Below, one piece after another: positions 1 to 8,496 of a stretch of DNA of 64,000 bases. The translations under genes were made by a program, and so were the position numbers. How positions within the stretch are numbered: position 1 is the stretch's first letter; each line of letters starts with the position of its first letter. The notes beneath the pieces were generated by a model. The model ran no database searches. It was given only the letters and a program-made list of their open reading frames with translations, and was not told the origin of the DNA. The DNA comes from SPCO01 sp964579825 (GTDB taxonomy: Bacteria > Chloroflexota > Limnocylindria > Limnocylindrales > CSP1-4): positions 127,448-191,447 of the forward strand of contig CAZOHT010000001.1 of the NCBI GenBank assembly GCA_964579825.1, given 5' to 3'.

Positions 1-499
1 GCGGGACCTCCACCGGCACGTCCAGATGCGTCGCGAACGCGGGAACGTTACGGAACGTGACGCCCGTCACCTTTCCGTCACGACAGGCGGCCGAAACCCG
101 GATGAGGCCCGCCGGCGCCTCGAGCGCCAGCTCCGTGACCGGCTCGGTCATCGGCAGCATCCCGGTCTCCAGCAGGACGGTCACGACGCACATCGTGTTC
201 GTGCCGGACATCCCGGGGTACTCGACCTGCTCCATGATCACGTAGCCGGCGTCCGCCTCCGGGTGGTTCGACGGCAGGATGAGGTTGCAGTTGGCCGCCG
301 GGTACCCGCGCGGCTCGCGCACCATCCGCAGGCGCAGGTCGTCCCGGTTCGCCTGGAGCCAGGTCATCTTGTCGAACATCGAGGCGCCCGGCACGTCCTC
401 GACGCCGCCGACGATGACCCGCCCGGGCTCCCCCGCCGCGTGCGCGTCCACGGCCCGGATGACAGGCCCCACGCGCAGCCGATCCGGCAGCGTGTCCAC
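1..499 (-). CDS. Proline racemase / hydroxyproline epimerase family protein (3'-partial)
   Basis: About 166 N-terminal residues are visible; the C-terminal half runs off the window. The GTG start lies three bases after the smpB stop codon. The segment AVDAHAAGEPGRVIVGG near residue 16 is the family's N-terminal substrate-site signature, and YPGMSGTNTM near residue 94 aligns with the MCGHGT loop that carries the first catalytic residue. Here that position is Ser (about residue 98), not Cys. The family includes proline racemase, 4-hydroxyproline 2-epimerase and trans-3-hydroxy-L-proline dehydratase; Ser at this site is known in some epimerase-type members. The second catalytic residue is outside the window, so the exact reaction cannot be assigned. 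It probably shares a transcript with smpB but has no functional link to it. Confidence 0.85.
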   Translation of the reverse strand, partial: MDTLPDRLRVGPVIRAVDAHAAGEPGRVIVGGVEDVPGASMFDKMTWLQANRDDLRLRMVREPRGYPAANCNLILPSNHPEADAGYVIMEQVEYPGMSGTNTMCVVTVLLETGMLPMTEPVTELALEAPAGLIRVSAACRDGKVTGVTFRNVPAFATHLDVPVEVP

Positions 500-502
500 G
501 CC

Positions 503-970
503 CTACCGGCCGCGTCGGGCGTCGGCCAGCTCGCGGGCGACGTCGCGCTTGGCGTCGCGGTCCGCGATGTCCCGACGGTGGTCGTGGAGCTGCTTGCCGC
601 GGGCCAGTCCGAGCTCGACCTTGGCCTTGCCCTTCGGGTTGATGTACAGCCGGAGCGGGACGATCGTCTGGCCCTTGGCCTTGGCACGGCCGAGCAGCTC
701 GTCGATCTCGGAGCGGTGGAGCAGGAGTTTTCGCGTCCGCTTCGGCTCGTGGTTGTAGCGGTTGGCCTGTTCGAATGGCGCGATGTGCGCCCCGATCAGC
801 CAGGCTTCGTTCCGCTCGACGCGTGCGTACGCGTCGGACAGATTGGCCTTGCCCAGCCGGATGGACTTGATCTCCGTCCCGGTCAGGACGATGCCGGCCT
901 CGAACGTGTCGTCGATCGTGAAGTCGTGGCGGGCTCTTCGGTTGAGGGCGACGGTCTGTTCGTCGCGCAT
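503..970 (-). CDS. smpB: SsrA-binding protein SmpB
   Basis: The 155-residue product binds tmRNA and delivers it to ribosomes stalled without a stop codon (trans-translation). It has the family's usual length and features: ARHDFTIDDTFEAGIVLTGT at the N-terminus, GTEIKSIRLGKANLSDAY of the OB-fold, and a basic C-terminal tail (HDHRRDIADRDAKRDVARE) that occupies the empty mRNA channel. The ATG is preceded by AAGGAG seven bases upstream. No tmRNA gene is visible nearby. Between this gene and ctpA lie a promoter, a very short reading frame and a hairpin that could modulate its expression. Confidence 0.97.
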   Translation of the reverse strand: MRDEQTVALNRRARHDFTIDDTFEAGIVLTGTEIKSIRLGKANLSDAYARVERNEAWLIGAHIAPFEQANRYNHEPKRTRKLLLHRSEIDELLGRAKAKGQTIVPLRLYINPKGKAKVELGLARGKQLHDHRRDIADRDAKRDVARELADARRGR

Positions 971-1028
971 GTCGGTCTCCTTGGGTTCGTGGGCGCGTCC
1001 TTCGAGGCTACGGCCCCGGGCGCACGAA

Positions 1029-1050
1029 CGCCGGCCCTGGCGGACCGGCG
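1029..1050 (-). terminator. Hairpin in the smpB leader
   Basis: A 9-bp stem (one G-U pair on the minus-strand RNA) closes a 4-base loop. It lies 34 bases after the small leader frame and about 60 bases before smpB. No U-tract follows, so it is a weak intrinsic terminator at best. It could be an attenuator, an RNA-stability element or chance structure in GC-rich sequence. Confidence 0.35.
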
Positions 1051-1083
1051 CTCGAGTTGCTTACCCACCCACAGGGTGTCCGA

Positions 1084-1134
1084 CTAAACGGCCATCTCCT
1101 GCGAGGTGGTGCAGCTACGCGTACTGTCGATCAC
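1084..1134 (-). CDS. Putative 16-residue leader peptide upstream of smpB
   Basis: GTG starts a frame encoding MIDSTRSCTTSQEMAV and ending in TAG. It sits nine bases after a near-perfect Shine-Dalgarno stretch (AAAGGAGGTGAT at 1151-1140), one of the strongest ribosome-binding sites in the window, and behind its own promoter candidate. Six of 16 residues are Ser or Thr, and codons such as AGT and CGT look uncommon for this genome. An overlapping ATG frame (MCSDRQYA, start about 1141) uses the same site with shorter spacing. I recognise no family. Either frame could serve as a leader peptide coupled to the downstream hairpin and smpB. Translation is inferred only from the ribosome-binding site. 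Confidence 0.4.
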   Translation of the reverse strand: MIDSTRSCTTSQEMAV

Positions 1135-1152
1135 TGCACATCACCTCCTTTC

Positions 1153-1191
1153 GTTCCCGGGAACCGTACCCGAACCGGAATGCTCGCGCAA
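1153..1191 (-). promoter_or_regulatory. Promoter candidate with palindrome for smpB leader
   Basis: On the minus strand, TTGCGC (1191-1186) and TACGGT (1168-1163) are separated by 17 bases, a normal sigma-70 spacing. A perfect 12-bp palindrome, GTTCCCGGGAAC (1153-1164), covers the end of the -10 box and the expected start point, the usual position for a repressor operator. The strong ribosome-binding site follows immediately. Confidence 0.45.
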
Positions 1192-1221
1192 GAGGCCCGT
1201 TCGAGGGACCGAGCGAGCCGG

Positions 1222-2646
1222 TCAGGCGGCGACCCGCCAGGCACGGCTCGCCGAGCCGCCGAGCAGTTCCACCGCCTTGTCGAGGGTCAGGTCCTGGTCG
1301 GCCGGCGTGCCTTCCGGGATGGTCACGACAACGTCCGGGGTCAGGCCGACGTCGTGGATCCAGCGCTTGTCGGGGGTCAGCCAGCGAGCGATGGTCAGCT
1401 TGAACGCGCTGCCGTCTCCGAGTTCCTGCCACTGCTGGACGGTGCCCTTGCCGAACGACTGCTGGCCGACGAGCCTCGCCCGCTCGGTGTCCTGCAGGGC
1501 GCCGGCGACGATCTCGCTGGCGGACGCGCTCCCGGCGTCGATCAGGCAGATGACGGTCAGGTCGTCGTCGGTGGCGACGCCGCCCGAGTCGGCCGACGTG
1601 GGGGTCTGCTTCCCGTCCGCGTCCTGCTCCCAGAAGATGACGCCGTCCGCGATGAAGTCGCTGGCGACGGACCGGGCGGCCGTGACGAACCCACCCGGGT
1701 TCCCGCGGAGGTCGAGGATCAACTTGGTCCGGCCCGCGTCGACGTGGGCCTTGAGCGCCGTCCGGACCTCGCCCGCCGCCGCGTCGGAGAAGCCCGTCAT
1801 CCGCACATAGCCGATCGTGTCGGCGGCGAGCGCCCTGGTCTCGACCTCCTTCTGCTGGATGACGTCGCGGGTGATCGTCAGGTCGAACGGGTCCTCCGAG
1901 CCGCGCTGGATCGTCAGCACGACGGTCGTGCCCTTGGGTCCGCGGATCCTGTCCCGGGCGCCGTCGACGGTGAGGCCGTCGAGCGGCACGCCGTCCGTCG
2001 CAAGAACCAGGTCTCCGGGGAGGAGGCCCGCAGCCTTGGCCGGGGACCCATCGATGGGGGCGATGATCACGAGGTGGCAGTCCGGCCCGAGGGTCGAGCA
2101 GCCCTGCGTCCCGTCGTCGGCCTCACTCGCGATCTCCGCACCGATCCCCTCGAACTGGCCGTTGATCCCCTGCAGGCTTTCGCGGTACTCCTCCGAGGTC
2201 AGGTAGGAGGAGTACGGGTCGCCGAGCGCATCGATCATGCCCTTGATGGCGCCCTGGACGAGCGCATCCCGGTCGATATCGCCGCCGGCATAGCGCTGGT
2301 CGATCGAGTGGTAGGCGTCCCAGAAGGGTTGGAACGCCTCGACCTCCGAGACCGGCGTACCGGGCTGGGTGGCGGACTTGGCGCCCAGCGAGTAGCCCGA
2401 CATGAACAGGGCACCGCCGGCAAGGATCGCGACGAGGGCGACCGCGATCGGGAGGATGGGGAGTCGGCGGGGCGGGCCGCCCTGGACGGGGCTCGGCGTC
2501 AGCGGGCCGGCCGTCGGCGGCTCGGTCGACGGCCAGGGCTCGACGTCCGGAGCGGGTTCGATGCCCGTCGGGGGTGCATCGCTCGACGACCGCCCCGGGT
2601 CCTGGAGCTCGGCGGGATCGGGGCGTTCGGCATCGGCGGGAACCAT
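1222..2646 (-). CDS. ctpA: C-terminal processing serine peptidase (S41, CtpA/Prc type)
   Basis: This 474-residue protease has a Pro-rich cytoplasmic N-terminus (1-60), one membrane segment (about 63-84), a PDZ domain (about 190-250; IIAPIDGSPAKAAGLLPGDL) and an S41 catalytic domain. The Ser/Lys dyad can be placed by the family's fixed 25-residue spacing: Ser375 in AGSASASEI and Lys400 in QSFGKGTVQ. LDLRGNPGG at about 311 is the conserved oxyanion-region motif. The active site should face outward and trim C-termini of exported or wall-associated proteins. It lies 114 bases after ftsX in the same direction, so it may be cotranscribed with ftsEX; AGGA precedes the ATG by ten bases. Confidence 0.95.
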   Translation of the reverse strand: MVPADAERPDPAELQDPGRSSSDAPPTGIEPAPDVEPWPSTEPPTAGPLTPSPVQGGPPRRLPILPIAVALVAILAGGALFMSGYSLGAKSATQPGTPVSEVEAFQPFWDAYHSIDQRYAGGDIDRDALVQGAIKGMIDALGDPYSSYLTSEEYRESLQGINGQFEGIGAEIASEADDGTQGCSTLGPDCHLVIIAPIDGSPAKAAGLLPGDLVLATDGVPLDGLTVDGARDRIRGPKGTTVVLTIQRGSEDPFDLTITRDVIQQKEVETRALAADTIGYVRMTGFSDAAAGEVRTALKAHVDAGRTKLILDLRGNPGGFVTAARSVASDFIADGVIFWEQDADGKQTPTSADSGGVATDDDLTVICLIDAGSASASEIVAGALQDTERARLVGQQSFGKGTVQQWQELGDGSAFKLTIARWLTPDKRWIHDVGLTPDVVVTIPEGTPADQDLTLDKAVELLGGSASRAWRVAA

Positions 2647-2760
2647 TCGCTCAGTCAGTCCTGTGCTCAGCGTCCGGATGAAGGTCCCACAGGGTACAAC
2701 GGGTCCTCATGTGGGGCCCTCGGCCGATGGTCCGGGCAGGCGTTCGGCCGTGCCGGACCG

Positions 2761-3645
2761 TCAGCGGATGAGGTAGGTCCGAACGGAGACCCATGAGCCG
2801 AGGATCCCGAGGCCGACGCCGGCCCCCATGACGAGCACGACGAGGTCGCGCGTGAGGGAGCTGAACTGGATCGGCAGGACGCGGAAGAAGTCGACCATGA
2901 AGCCGCTGATCGGCTCGGCCGCGAGGGCGAGGATGCCGAGGGAGATGGCCGCCCCGAGGAACCCGACGAACGCGCCCTCGAACACGAACGGCCAGCGGAT
3001 GAACGCATCGGACGCCCCGACGAGCCGCATGATCTCGATCTCTTCCGCGCGGGCCACGACGGCCAGTCGGATCGTGTTGACGATGATGAACAGCGCGATG
3101 ACACCGACGACCAGCAGCAGGACCGTGCCGGCGGTGCGCAGGATGTTGGTGACGGTCAGGACGCGCTCGACGAGGTCTTCGATATTGATCACGTTGCGGA
3201 CATTCGGTTCATCGCGCAGCGCGTCGGTCACGACGCCCACGCCGGACGGATCCGCCAGCTTGACCTCGAGGCTGGCGTACAGGGGGTTGCTGTCGAGGTA
3301 GCGGGTGAGGTCCTCGCGGCCCTGCGCCTTCATGGACTCGCGGAAGTCGACCAGGGCCTGCTCGCGGCTGACGTAGACGACCGACGCGACGGCCGGCATC
3401 GCCTCAAGGCGATCCTGCATCGCGACGATCCCGCTGTCGGGGATGTTCGGCTGGAGGTAGGCGACGACCTGGACCTTCTGCTCGGTGAACTGGAGGCCGG
3501 CCAGCAGGCCCGCCTGGATGATGAAGAAGCCCGCGAGCAGCAGGAGCATCAGGACCATGGTCGCGGTCGCTGCGAGGCTCATCAGGGCGTTCCGCCAGAA
3601 CCCCTGCCAGGCGCGCTTGAAGCTGAAGGCGACGAACGAGATCAC
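2761..3645 (-). CDS. ftsX: Cell division protein FtsX (permease-like subunit)
   Basis: The 294-residue membrane partner of FtsE shows the FtsX plan: one N-terminal membrane helix (about 20-46), a large extracellular loop (about 50-165) that typically docks peptidoglycan hydrolases, then three membrane helices (about 167-190, 217-240 and 265-288). RLVGASDAFIRWPFVFEGAF is the typical coupling segment. The start is GTG, three bases after the ftsE stop, so the two genes are translated together. FtsEX links ATP hydrolysis in the divisome to wall-hydrolase activation outside the cell. Confidence 0.95.
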   Translation of the reverse strand: MISFVAFSFKRAWQGFWRNALMSLAATATMVLMLLLLAGFFIIQAGLLAGLQFTEQKVQVVAYLQPNIPDSGIVAMQDRLEAMPAVASVVYVSREQALVDFRESMKAQGREDLTRYLDSNPLYASLEVKLADPSGVGVVTDALRDEPNVRNVINIEDLVERVLTVTNILRTAGTVLLLVVGVIALFIIVNTIRLAVVARAEEIEIMRLVGASDAFIRWPFVFEGAFVGFLGAAISLGILALAAEPISGFMVDFFRVLPIQFSSLTRDLVVLVMGAGVGLGILGSWVSVRTYLIR

Positions 3646-3648
3646 CCG

Positions 3649-4422
3649 TCAGTCCTCGTGGTGGTAGGCACCGCCCACCTCGTCGCGGATGATCCGACCC
3701 TCCTCGAGCGCTACGACCCGGCGGCGCAGGGCCGTCACGACGTCGGCGTTGTGGGTCGCCATCAGGACCGTCACGCCCAGCTCGTTGATGCGCAGCAGGA
3801 GCTGCAGGATCTCCCAGCTGATGAGCGGGTCCAGGTTCCCGGTCGGTTCGTCGGCGATGATCAGGCGCGGATCGTGGACGAGCGCCCGGGCGATGGCCGT
3901 TCGCTGTTGCTCGCCGCCGGACAGCTGGTTGGGCGTCTGCTGCGCCTGCGCCGTCAACCCGACCAGGGCGAGCACGCGGTCCACCGCCGGCTTGATCTGG
4001 CGGCGCGGCGTCCCGGTGACCTCGAGCGCGAATGCGACGTTCTCCCAGACCGTCTTCGTCGGGAGCAGCTTGAAGTCCTGGAAGATGATGCCGATCTTGC
4101 GGCGCATCCTGGGGACCTTGCGGCGGGGCAGCCGGGCGAGGTCCTGGCCATCGAGGACGACCTCACCGTGGGTCGCGATCTCGTCGCGGATGAGCAGCTT
4201 GATGAGGGTCGACTTGCCGGCGCCGGACGGTCCGACGAGGAAGACGAAGTCGCCTTCCGGGACGACCAGGTCCACGTCCCGAAGCGCGACCTTGCCGTTC
4301 GGATACTGCTTCGTCACATCGTGGAGCACGAGGACGGCCTTCTCCGGGGCAGCCTGGTCCGCGGGTCGGACCGGCGGGCGGCTGGAGTGGCGCGCCGCGG
4401 GCGGCGCGGGGGCGATGGTCAC
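3649..4422 (-). CDS. ftsE: Cell division ATP-binding protein FtsE
   Basis: An ABC ATPase with Walker A GPSGAGKST, signature LSGGEQQR, Walker B LIIADEPTGNLD and the switch His in ATHN. The chosen start is GTG at 4422 (257 residues), with GGAG six bases upstream. This leaves a roughly 30-residue Ala/Pro-rich extension before the first strand (VLVLHDVTKQYPNGKVAL). The reading frame stays open to 4644, but that stretch has the composition of non-coding sequence and would give an extension far beyond the usual 220-230 residues. It works with FtsX, whose gene begins three bases downstream. Confidence 0.93.
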   Translation of the reverse strand: MTIAPAPPAARHSSRPPVRPADQAAPEKAVLVLHDVTKQYPNGKVALRDVDLVVPEGDFVFLVGPSGAGKSTLIKLLIRDEIATHGEVVLDGQDLARLPRRKVPRMRRKIGIIFQDFKLLPTKTVWENVAFALEVTGTPRRQIKPAVDRVLALVGLTAQAQQTPNQLSGGEQQRTAIARALVHDPRLIIADEPTGNLDPLISWEILQLLLRINELGVTVLMATHNADVVTALRRRVVALEEGRIIRDEVGGAYHHED

Positions 4423-4566
4423 GAACGTCTCCGCGGGCGAGTCATCCGGCACGGGGCTGTGCCGGGTGGTCAGGCAGGGCTCCGTCCGCGGGCACGGCAG
4501 GGAGAGCCACGTCCTCCTGACCCTACCACCCGACCCGGGGACCGGCAAACGTGACGAGCGGTGCAC

Positions 4567-4594
4567 CCGGACACCGGACCATGGTCCTGTCCGG
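4567..4594. terminator. Hairpin between the SulP gene and ftsE
   Basis: An inverted repeat with outer arms CCGGACA/TGTCCGG and the inner 12-base palindrome GGACCATGGTCC forms a long stem with a small bulge. It sits in the 246-base gap after the SulP stop and before ftsE. It lacks a T-tract, so intrinsic termination is only possible, but it is the clearest boundary between the two leftward units. Nothing else is evident in the gap. Confidence 0.4.
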
Positions 4595-4668
4595 TGGCCT
4601 CCGGTGGGGTTCGGGGACGTCGCGCGAAGGCCATGGATGCCCATCCCGACCCCGAGGGCCGTGCTCGA

Positions 4669-6381
4669 TCAGGGCCGTCGCGGCTCGCCGTCGTGGTTCG
4701 GTTTCGGGATGCCGTTCGCCTCGCGATACGCCTTCACGGCGGTGCCGACGGTCGGGTAGAAGGCACCCCCATCGGCCAGCCACGAGACGCCGTAGTCGCG
4801 GATCTTCTGGCGGACGGCATCCTTCATCTCGGCGAAGACGAGCCTGATCCCGATCGCCGCGAGCTCTCGATCGAGGTCATCGAGCATGTCCGCTGCCGTC
4901 GTATCCACGTCGGTCATCGGCTCGGCGGCGACGATGATCCAGCGGGGCGGCGGATCGGCGTAGGCGAACGCACGTACCTCGGTGCGGAACGTCTTCGCGT
5001 TCGCGAAGATGAGCGGCCCGTCGAACCGGTAGATGACGAGCCCTGGGAGCTCGATCGCCTCCGGGTACATCGTGACATCGTGGTAGCCGGCGACGTCCGG
5101 GACATCGCCGAGCCGGGTGCGATAGGGGTTCCAGACCCGGACGAACACGGCCAGGATCGACAGCGTCACCGCGATCGCGATCCCGGGCAGGACGCCGAAC
5201 AGGGCGACGCCAAGGAACGCGGCCATCGACAGCCCGAACTCGGCGCGGCGCTGCTCCCACAGCCGGCGGGTCGCAGGGATGTCCGCGAGCGAGATCGAGG
5301 CGACGATGACGACGGCGCCGAGGGTCGGCTGTGGCAGGTACTGAAGCAATCCCGGCACGAGCACGAGCATCACGGCGATGGCCGCGGCCCCGATGACACC
5401 GGTGAGCTGGGTCTTCGCGCCCGCCCGCTCGGCGACGGCCGTCCGGGATCCGCTCGTGCTGACCGGGAACCCGGTGAACAGCCCGGCGCCGACGTTGGCG
5501 GCGCCGATCCCGATCATCTCCTGGTTGGCACGGACCTCCTGGCCCGTCCGTGCCGCGAAGGCGGACGAGGTCGAGATCGTGTCGGCCAACGACACCACGG
5601 CGATGCCGATGGCTCCCGCCACCAGGAGCGGCATGTCGCTCAAGGGCACGAGCGGGATCGTGAACGGCGGCAGGCCGCTCGGCAGGACCCCGACGAGGGA
5701 CACGCCCTTCGCCCCGAGGTCCAGGCCGAACGCGAGCACCATGGCGGCGATCACCGCGACGAGCACGCTCGGCACGGCCGGTGCGACGCGGGTGAGGACC
5801 GCCATCAGCACGAGGCTGAACAGTCCGATGGCGGCCGCGGCCGGGACGACCTCACCCGCCTGCACCCCCTGGACGAACCCGACCGTCTCGCCGATCAGGC
5901 CGTCGGCATCGACGGAGAACCCGAGCAGCTTGGGTAGCTGGCCGATCAGGATCGTCAGGGCGAGGCCGTTCATGTACCCGATCTGGGTCGGCTTGGACAG
6001 CAGGTCGGCCACGAAGCCCAGGCCGGCTCGAGCGCCGATCAGCATGAACCCGCCGACGAGGAGGGCCAGCATCGATGCGTAGGTGACCGCCATCGCGGGA
6101 TCGCCGTTCGCGGCCATCAGCGGCAGGATCGTCGCCGCGATCATGGGCCCGAGGGCGGAGTCCGGGCCGAGCACGAGGATCCGCGACGGCCCGAAGACGG
6201 CGTAGGCGAGGAGGCACAGGATCGACGTGTAGAGCCCGGTGATCGCCGGCAGTCCGGCCAGTTCCGCATAGGCCATGCCCTGCGGGACGAGGAGACTCGC
6301 CAGCACCAGGCCCGCCACGACGTCTTGGCGCAGCCACGACCGCTGGTACGTCGCCACGACCTGCAGCCCGGGGACGATCAT
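4669..6381 (-). CDS. SulP-family anion transporter with STAS domain
   Basis: The 570-residue protein has a SulP membrane domain (about 10-415): LVPQGMAYAELAGLPAITGL near residue 33 is the family signature, and the core contains GLFTGFPVSTSGSRTAV, which shapes the anion site. A cytosolic C-terminal STAS domain (about 440-545) follows. Substrates in this family include sulfate, bicarbonate and dicarboxylates; the sequence alone does not choose among them. The ATG directly abuts the stop codon of the upstream GNAT gene, so it is the last gene of the prfB transcript. Confidence 0.93.
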   Translation of the reverse strand: MIVPGLQVVATYQRSWLRQDVVAGLVLASLLVPQGMAYAELAGLPAITGLYTSILCLLAYAVFGPSRILVLGPDSALGPMIAATILPLMAANGDPAMAVTYASMLALLVGGFMLIGARAGLGFVADLLSKPTQIGYMNGLALTILIGQLPKLLGFSVDADGLIGETVGFVQGVQAGEVVPAAAAIGLFSLVLMAVLTRVAPAVPSVLVAVIAAMVLAFGLDLGAKGVSLVGVLPSGLPPFTIPLVPLSDMPLLVAGAIGIAVVSLADTISTSSAFAARTGQEVRANQEMIGIGAANVGAGLFTGFPVSTSGSRTAVAERAGAKTQLTGVIGAAAIAVMLVLVPGLLQYLPQPTLGAVVIVASISLADIPATRRLWEQRRAEFGLSMAAFLGVALFGVLPGIAIAVTLSILAVFVRVWNPYRTRLGDVPDVAGYHDVTMYPEAIELPGLVIYRFDGPLIFANAKTFRTEVRAFAYADPPPRWIIVAAEPMTDVDTTAADMLDDLDRELAAIGIRLVFAEMKDAVRQKIRDYGVSWLADGGAFYPTVGTAVKAYREANGIPKPNHDGEPRRP

Positions 6382-7392
6382 CTAGAGGAGACCCGGTGAG
6401 ATGGGCAGGTAGCGGGTCCAGTCCGTTCGCCCATCGGTCCAGCACAACAGGATCGGGAATGGCTCGAGACGCAGGCCGGCCTCGAGGAGCATCCGGACGG
6501 CATCGCCGGCGTGGCCAGGCGTCCAGACCGCGAAGGCCCCGCGAGCCGGGATGGTCCGCAGCAGGTGGCCGAGGATGGGCGCGACCAGGTCGGGATCGCC
6601 CACGGCCACCGGGCCGAGCCGCCCGACCGGTGATCCGTAGCCGTAGCCCAGCACGTCGCCACCGGCCGAGGTGTAGAGGAACCCGTGTCGCTCGGTCGTG
6701 CGCAGCCAGGCGTGGTCCTGCGGGTGCTCGACCCCGAGCGTGTCGCGATCGAGTCCGTTGACGATCGAGGCCAGCCTTCGATGACCACTGCCGTCCGCAG
6801 CCGGGCCACCGCTGCCATCCTGCGCGGCGACCACGTCCTCGAAGGGCGTCGCCGTCACGCCGTCCGGCAGGGACACCAGCCGGTCCGGGCGACGCAGTTC
6901 GCCGGCCAGGTCGAGGAGCGGCATCCGCGGGACCATCCCGTACCGGCTGTAGAGCGCATTGGAGATGGGCTGGGCGCTGTCCGTGGCCGTCGCGAGGGTC
7001 AGGCCGCGGGCCGGATCCGGCAGGGCCCGCTCCAGCAACAGCCGGCCGACTCCGCTCGCCTGCTCCTCGGGGAGGACGAACAGCATCGACAGGAACCACA
7101 GGTCGCCCCGCTCCACGGCGGATACGAATGCCACGATGCGCTCCCGATCCGGTTCGGAGTCGGTCGGGTAGGACCGGGTGGCCACGAGGAAGCGCTCCGG
7201 ATCGGTCGCCTGGAGGTGCTGGTACAGCCTGGTGATGCCGGTCAGGTCATCGGGGATCCCGACCTGGTGGAGTCGGGTCAGGTAGTCGTTGGTGGCGGTG
7301 CGCCACACCGCGGCGCAGGCCATGAGCTCGTCCGGCATCACCGGCCGGATGCTCGGCGCCTGCATCCCTCGGAGCGTCGGCGCCTCCGTCAT
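6382..7392 (-). CDS. Tandem GNAT-fold acetyltransferase
   Basis: At 336 residues this is about twice the size of a single GNAT domain. The N-terminal half (about 14-165) carries the acetyl-CoA motif region, LSMLFVLPEEQASGVGRLLL, followed by NALYSRYGMVPR. The C-terminal half (about 185-336) is more degenerate and looks like a second GNAT fold lacking a clear acetyl-CoA loop. Tandem proteins of this type often use one half as the enzyme and the other as scaffold. The substrate is unknown. The start codon overlaps the prfB stop (ATGA), so expression is coupled to release factor 2; modification of a translation component is conceivable but unsupported. Confidence 0.8.
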   Translation of the reverse strand: MTEAPTLRGMQAPSIRPVMPDELMACAAVWRTATNDYLTRLHQVGIPDDLTGITRLYQHLQATDPERFLVATRSYPTDSEPDRERIVAFVSAVERGDLWFLSMLFVLPEEQASGVGRLLLERALPDPARGLTLATATDSAQPISNALYSRYGMVPRMPLLDLAGELRRPDRLVSLPDGVTATPFEDVVAAQDGSGGPAADGSGHRRLASIVNGLDRDTLGVEHPQDHAWLRTTERHGFLYTSAGGDVLGYGYGSPVGRLGPVAVGDPDLVAPILGHLLRTIPARGAFAVWTPGHAGDAVRMLLEAGLRLEPFPILLCWTDGRTDWTRYLPISPGLL

Positions 7393-8496
7393 GCGGCCGG
7401 CCCGTCGCCGCCGATCACGCGTTCCAGCTCGGCCTGCATGAACTCGTCCAGGTCGCCGTCCAGGACGGCCGTCGTGTTGCCGGTCTCGTGGTTGGTCCGC
7501 AGGTCCTTGACCATCTGGTACGGGTGCAGCACGTAGCTCCGGATCTGGTTGCCCCAGCCGGCCTCGACGTGCTCGCCCTTGAGCTTGCGGACCTCGGCCT
7601 CGCGCTCCTCCAGGGCCCGCTCCAGGAGCCGCGACTTGAGGACCTTGATCGCCATCTCCTTGTTCTGGGTCTGGCTCCGCTCGTTCTGGCTCTGGGCGAC
7701 GATGCCGGTCTTGAGGTCCGTCAGGCGGACCGCCGAGTCCGTCTTGTTGACATGTTGGCCGCCGGCGCCCTGGCTGCGGAAGGTGTCGACCCGGATCTGG
7801 TCCCAGTCGAGCTCGATCTCGACGTCGTCGTCGGCCTCCGGCAGGACCTCGATCAACGCGAAGGTCGTCTGGCGTCGGTTCTGCGAGTCGAACGGCGAGA
7901 TCCGGACCAATCGATGGACACCTCGCTCGGCCCGAAGCCAGCCGTACGCCCGCCGCCCTTCGATCTCCACCGTCGCGCTCTTGATCCCGGCCTGGTCGCC
8001 TTCCTGGCGATCGACGATCTCCGTCTTGAACCGATGGCGCTCCGCCCAGCGAAGGTACATCCGCAGGAGCATGTCGGCCCAGTCGGTCGCCTCGGTGCCG
8101 CCGGCGCCTGCGCTGATCGACAGGATCGCGTTGCGGTCGTCGTATTCGCCCGAGAAGAGCAGGGCGGTCCGCTCGCGGACGACATCCTTCTCGAGGGCGG
8201 CGGCATCCCGCTCGAGCTCGGCCTCCAGCTCCGCGTCCGGCCCTTCGTCCAGCAGCTCCAGGGCCGTCTGCAGATCCTCGGCGCGAGCGGCGAGGGCGCG
8301 CCAGGTGGTGATCTCGTCGCGCAGTCCGTTCGCTTCTCGAAGGACCTTCTGCGCGCCGCGCTGGTCGTCCCAGAAGCCCGGCTCCTGGGTCAGCGCCTCG
8401 AGTTCGGCGACCCGTGCGTCCTTGGCCTCGAGGTCAAAGATGCCCCGAGGTCGACCGGATCCGTTCGGTCAGGTCGCGGATGGTGGACGCGTCCAC
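7389..8496 (-). CDS. prfB: Peptide chain release factor 2 (programmed +1 frameshift)
   Basis: RF2 recognises UGA and UAA. Translation starts at GTG 8496, directly after the TAG of the upstream gene. Twenty codons are read to CTT at 8439-8437, T8436 is skipped, and reading continues at GAC 8435 to the stop at 7389, giving 368 residues. All RF2 hallmarks are present: the anticodon-like SPF tripeptide in RISPFDSQNRRQ, the peptidyl-hydrolysis GGQ in SQGAGGQHVNK, and ERSQTQNKEMA after it. A plain open-frame scan shows only the part from 8072, because the start and the frameshift hide the first third. Its stop overlaps the start of the GNAT gene. Confidence 0.96.
8433..8446 (-). promoter_or_regulatory. 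RF2 programmed frameshift site
   Basis: On the minus strand the order is GGGG (Shine-Dalgarno-like), three bases, CTT, TGA, C. The slippery CTT codon, the in-frame TGA at codon 21 and the spacing match the classical autoregulatory site. When RF2 is scarce the ribosome pauses at UGA and slips +1, restoring RF2 synthesis. Confidence 0.95.

Noticed and set aside
4423..4644. N-terminal extension of FtsE to the first possible start
   Set aside because: It would add about 74 residues of non-coding composition to a well-conserved protein family of fixed size.
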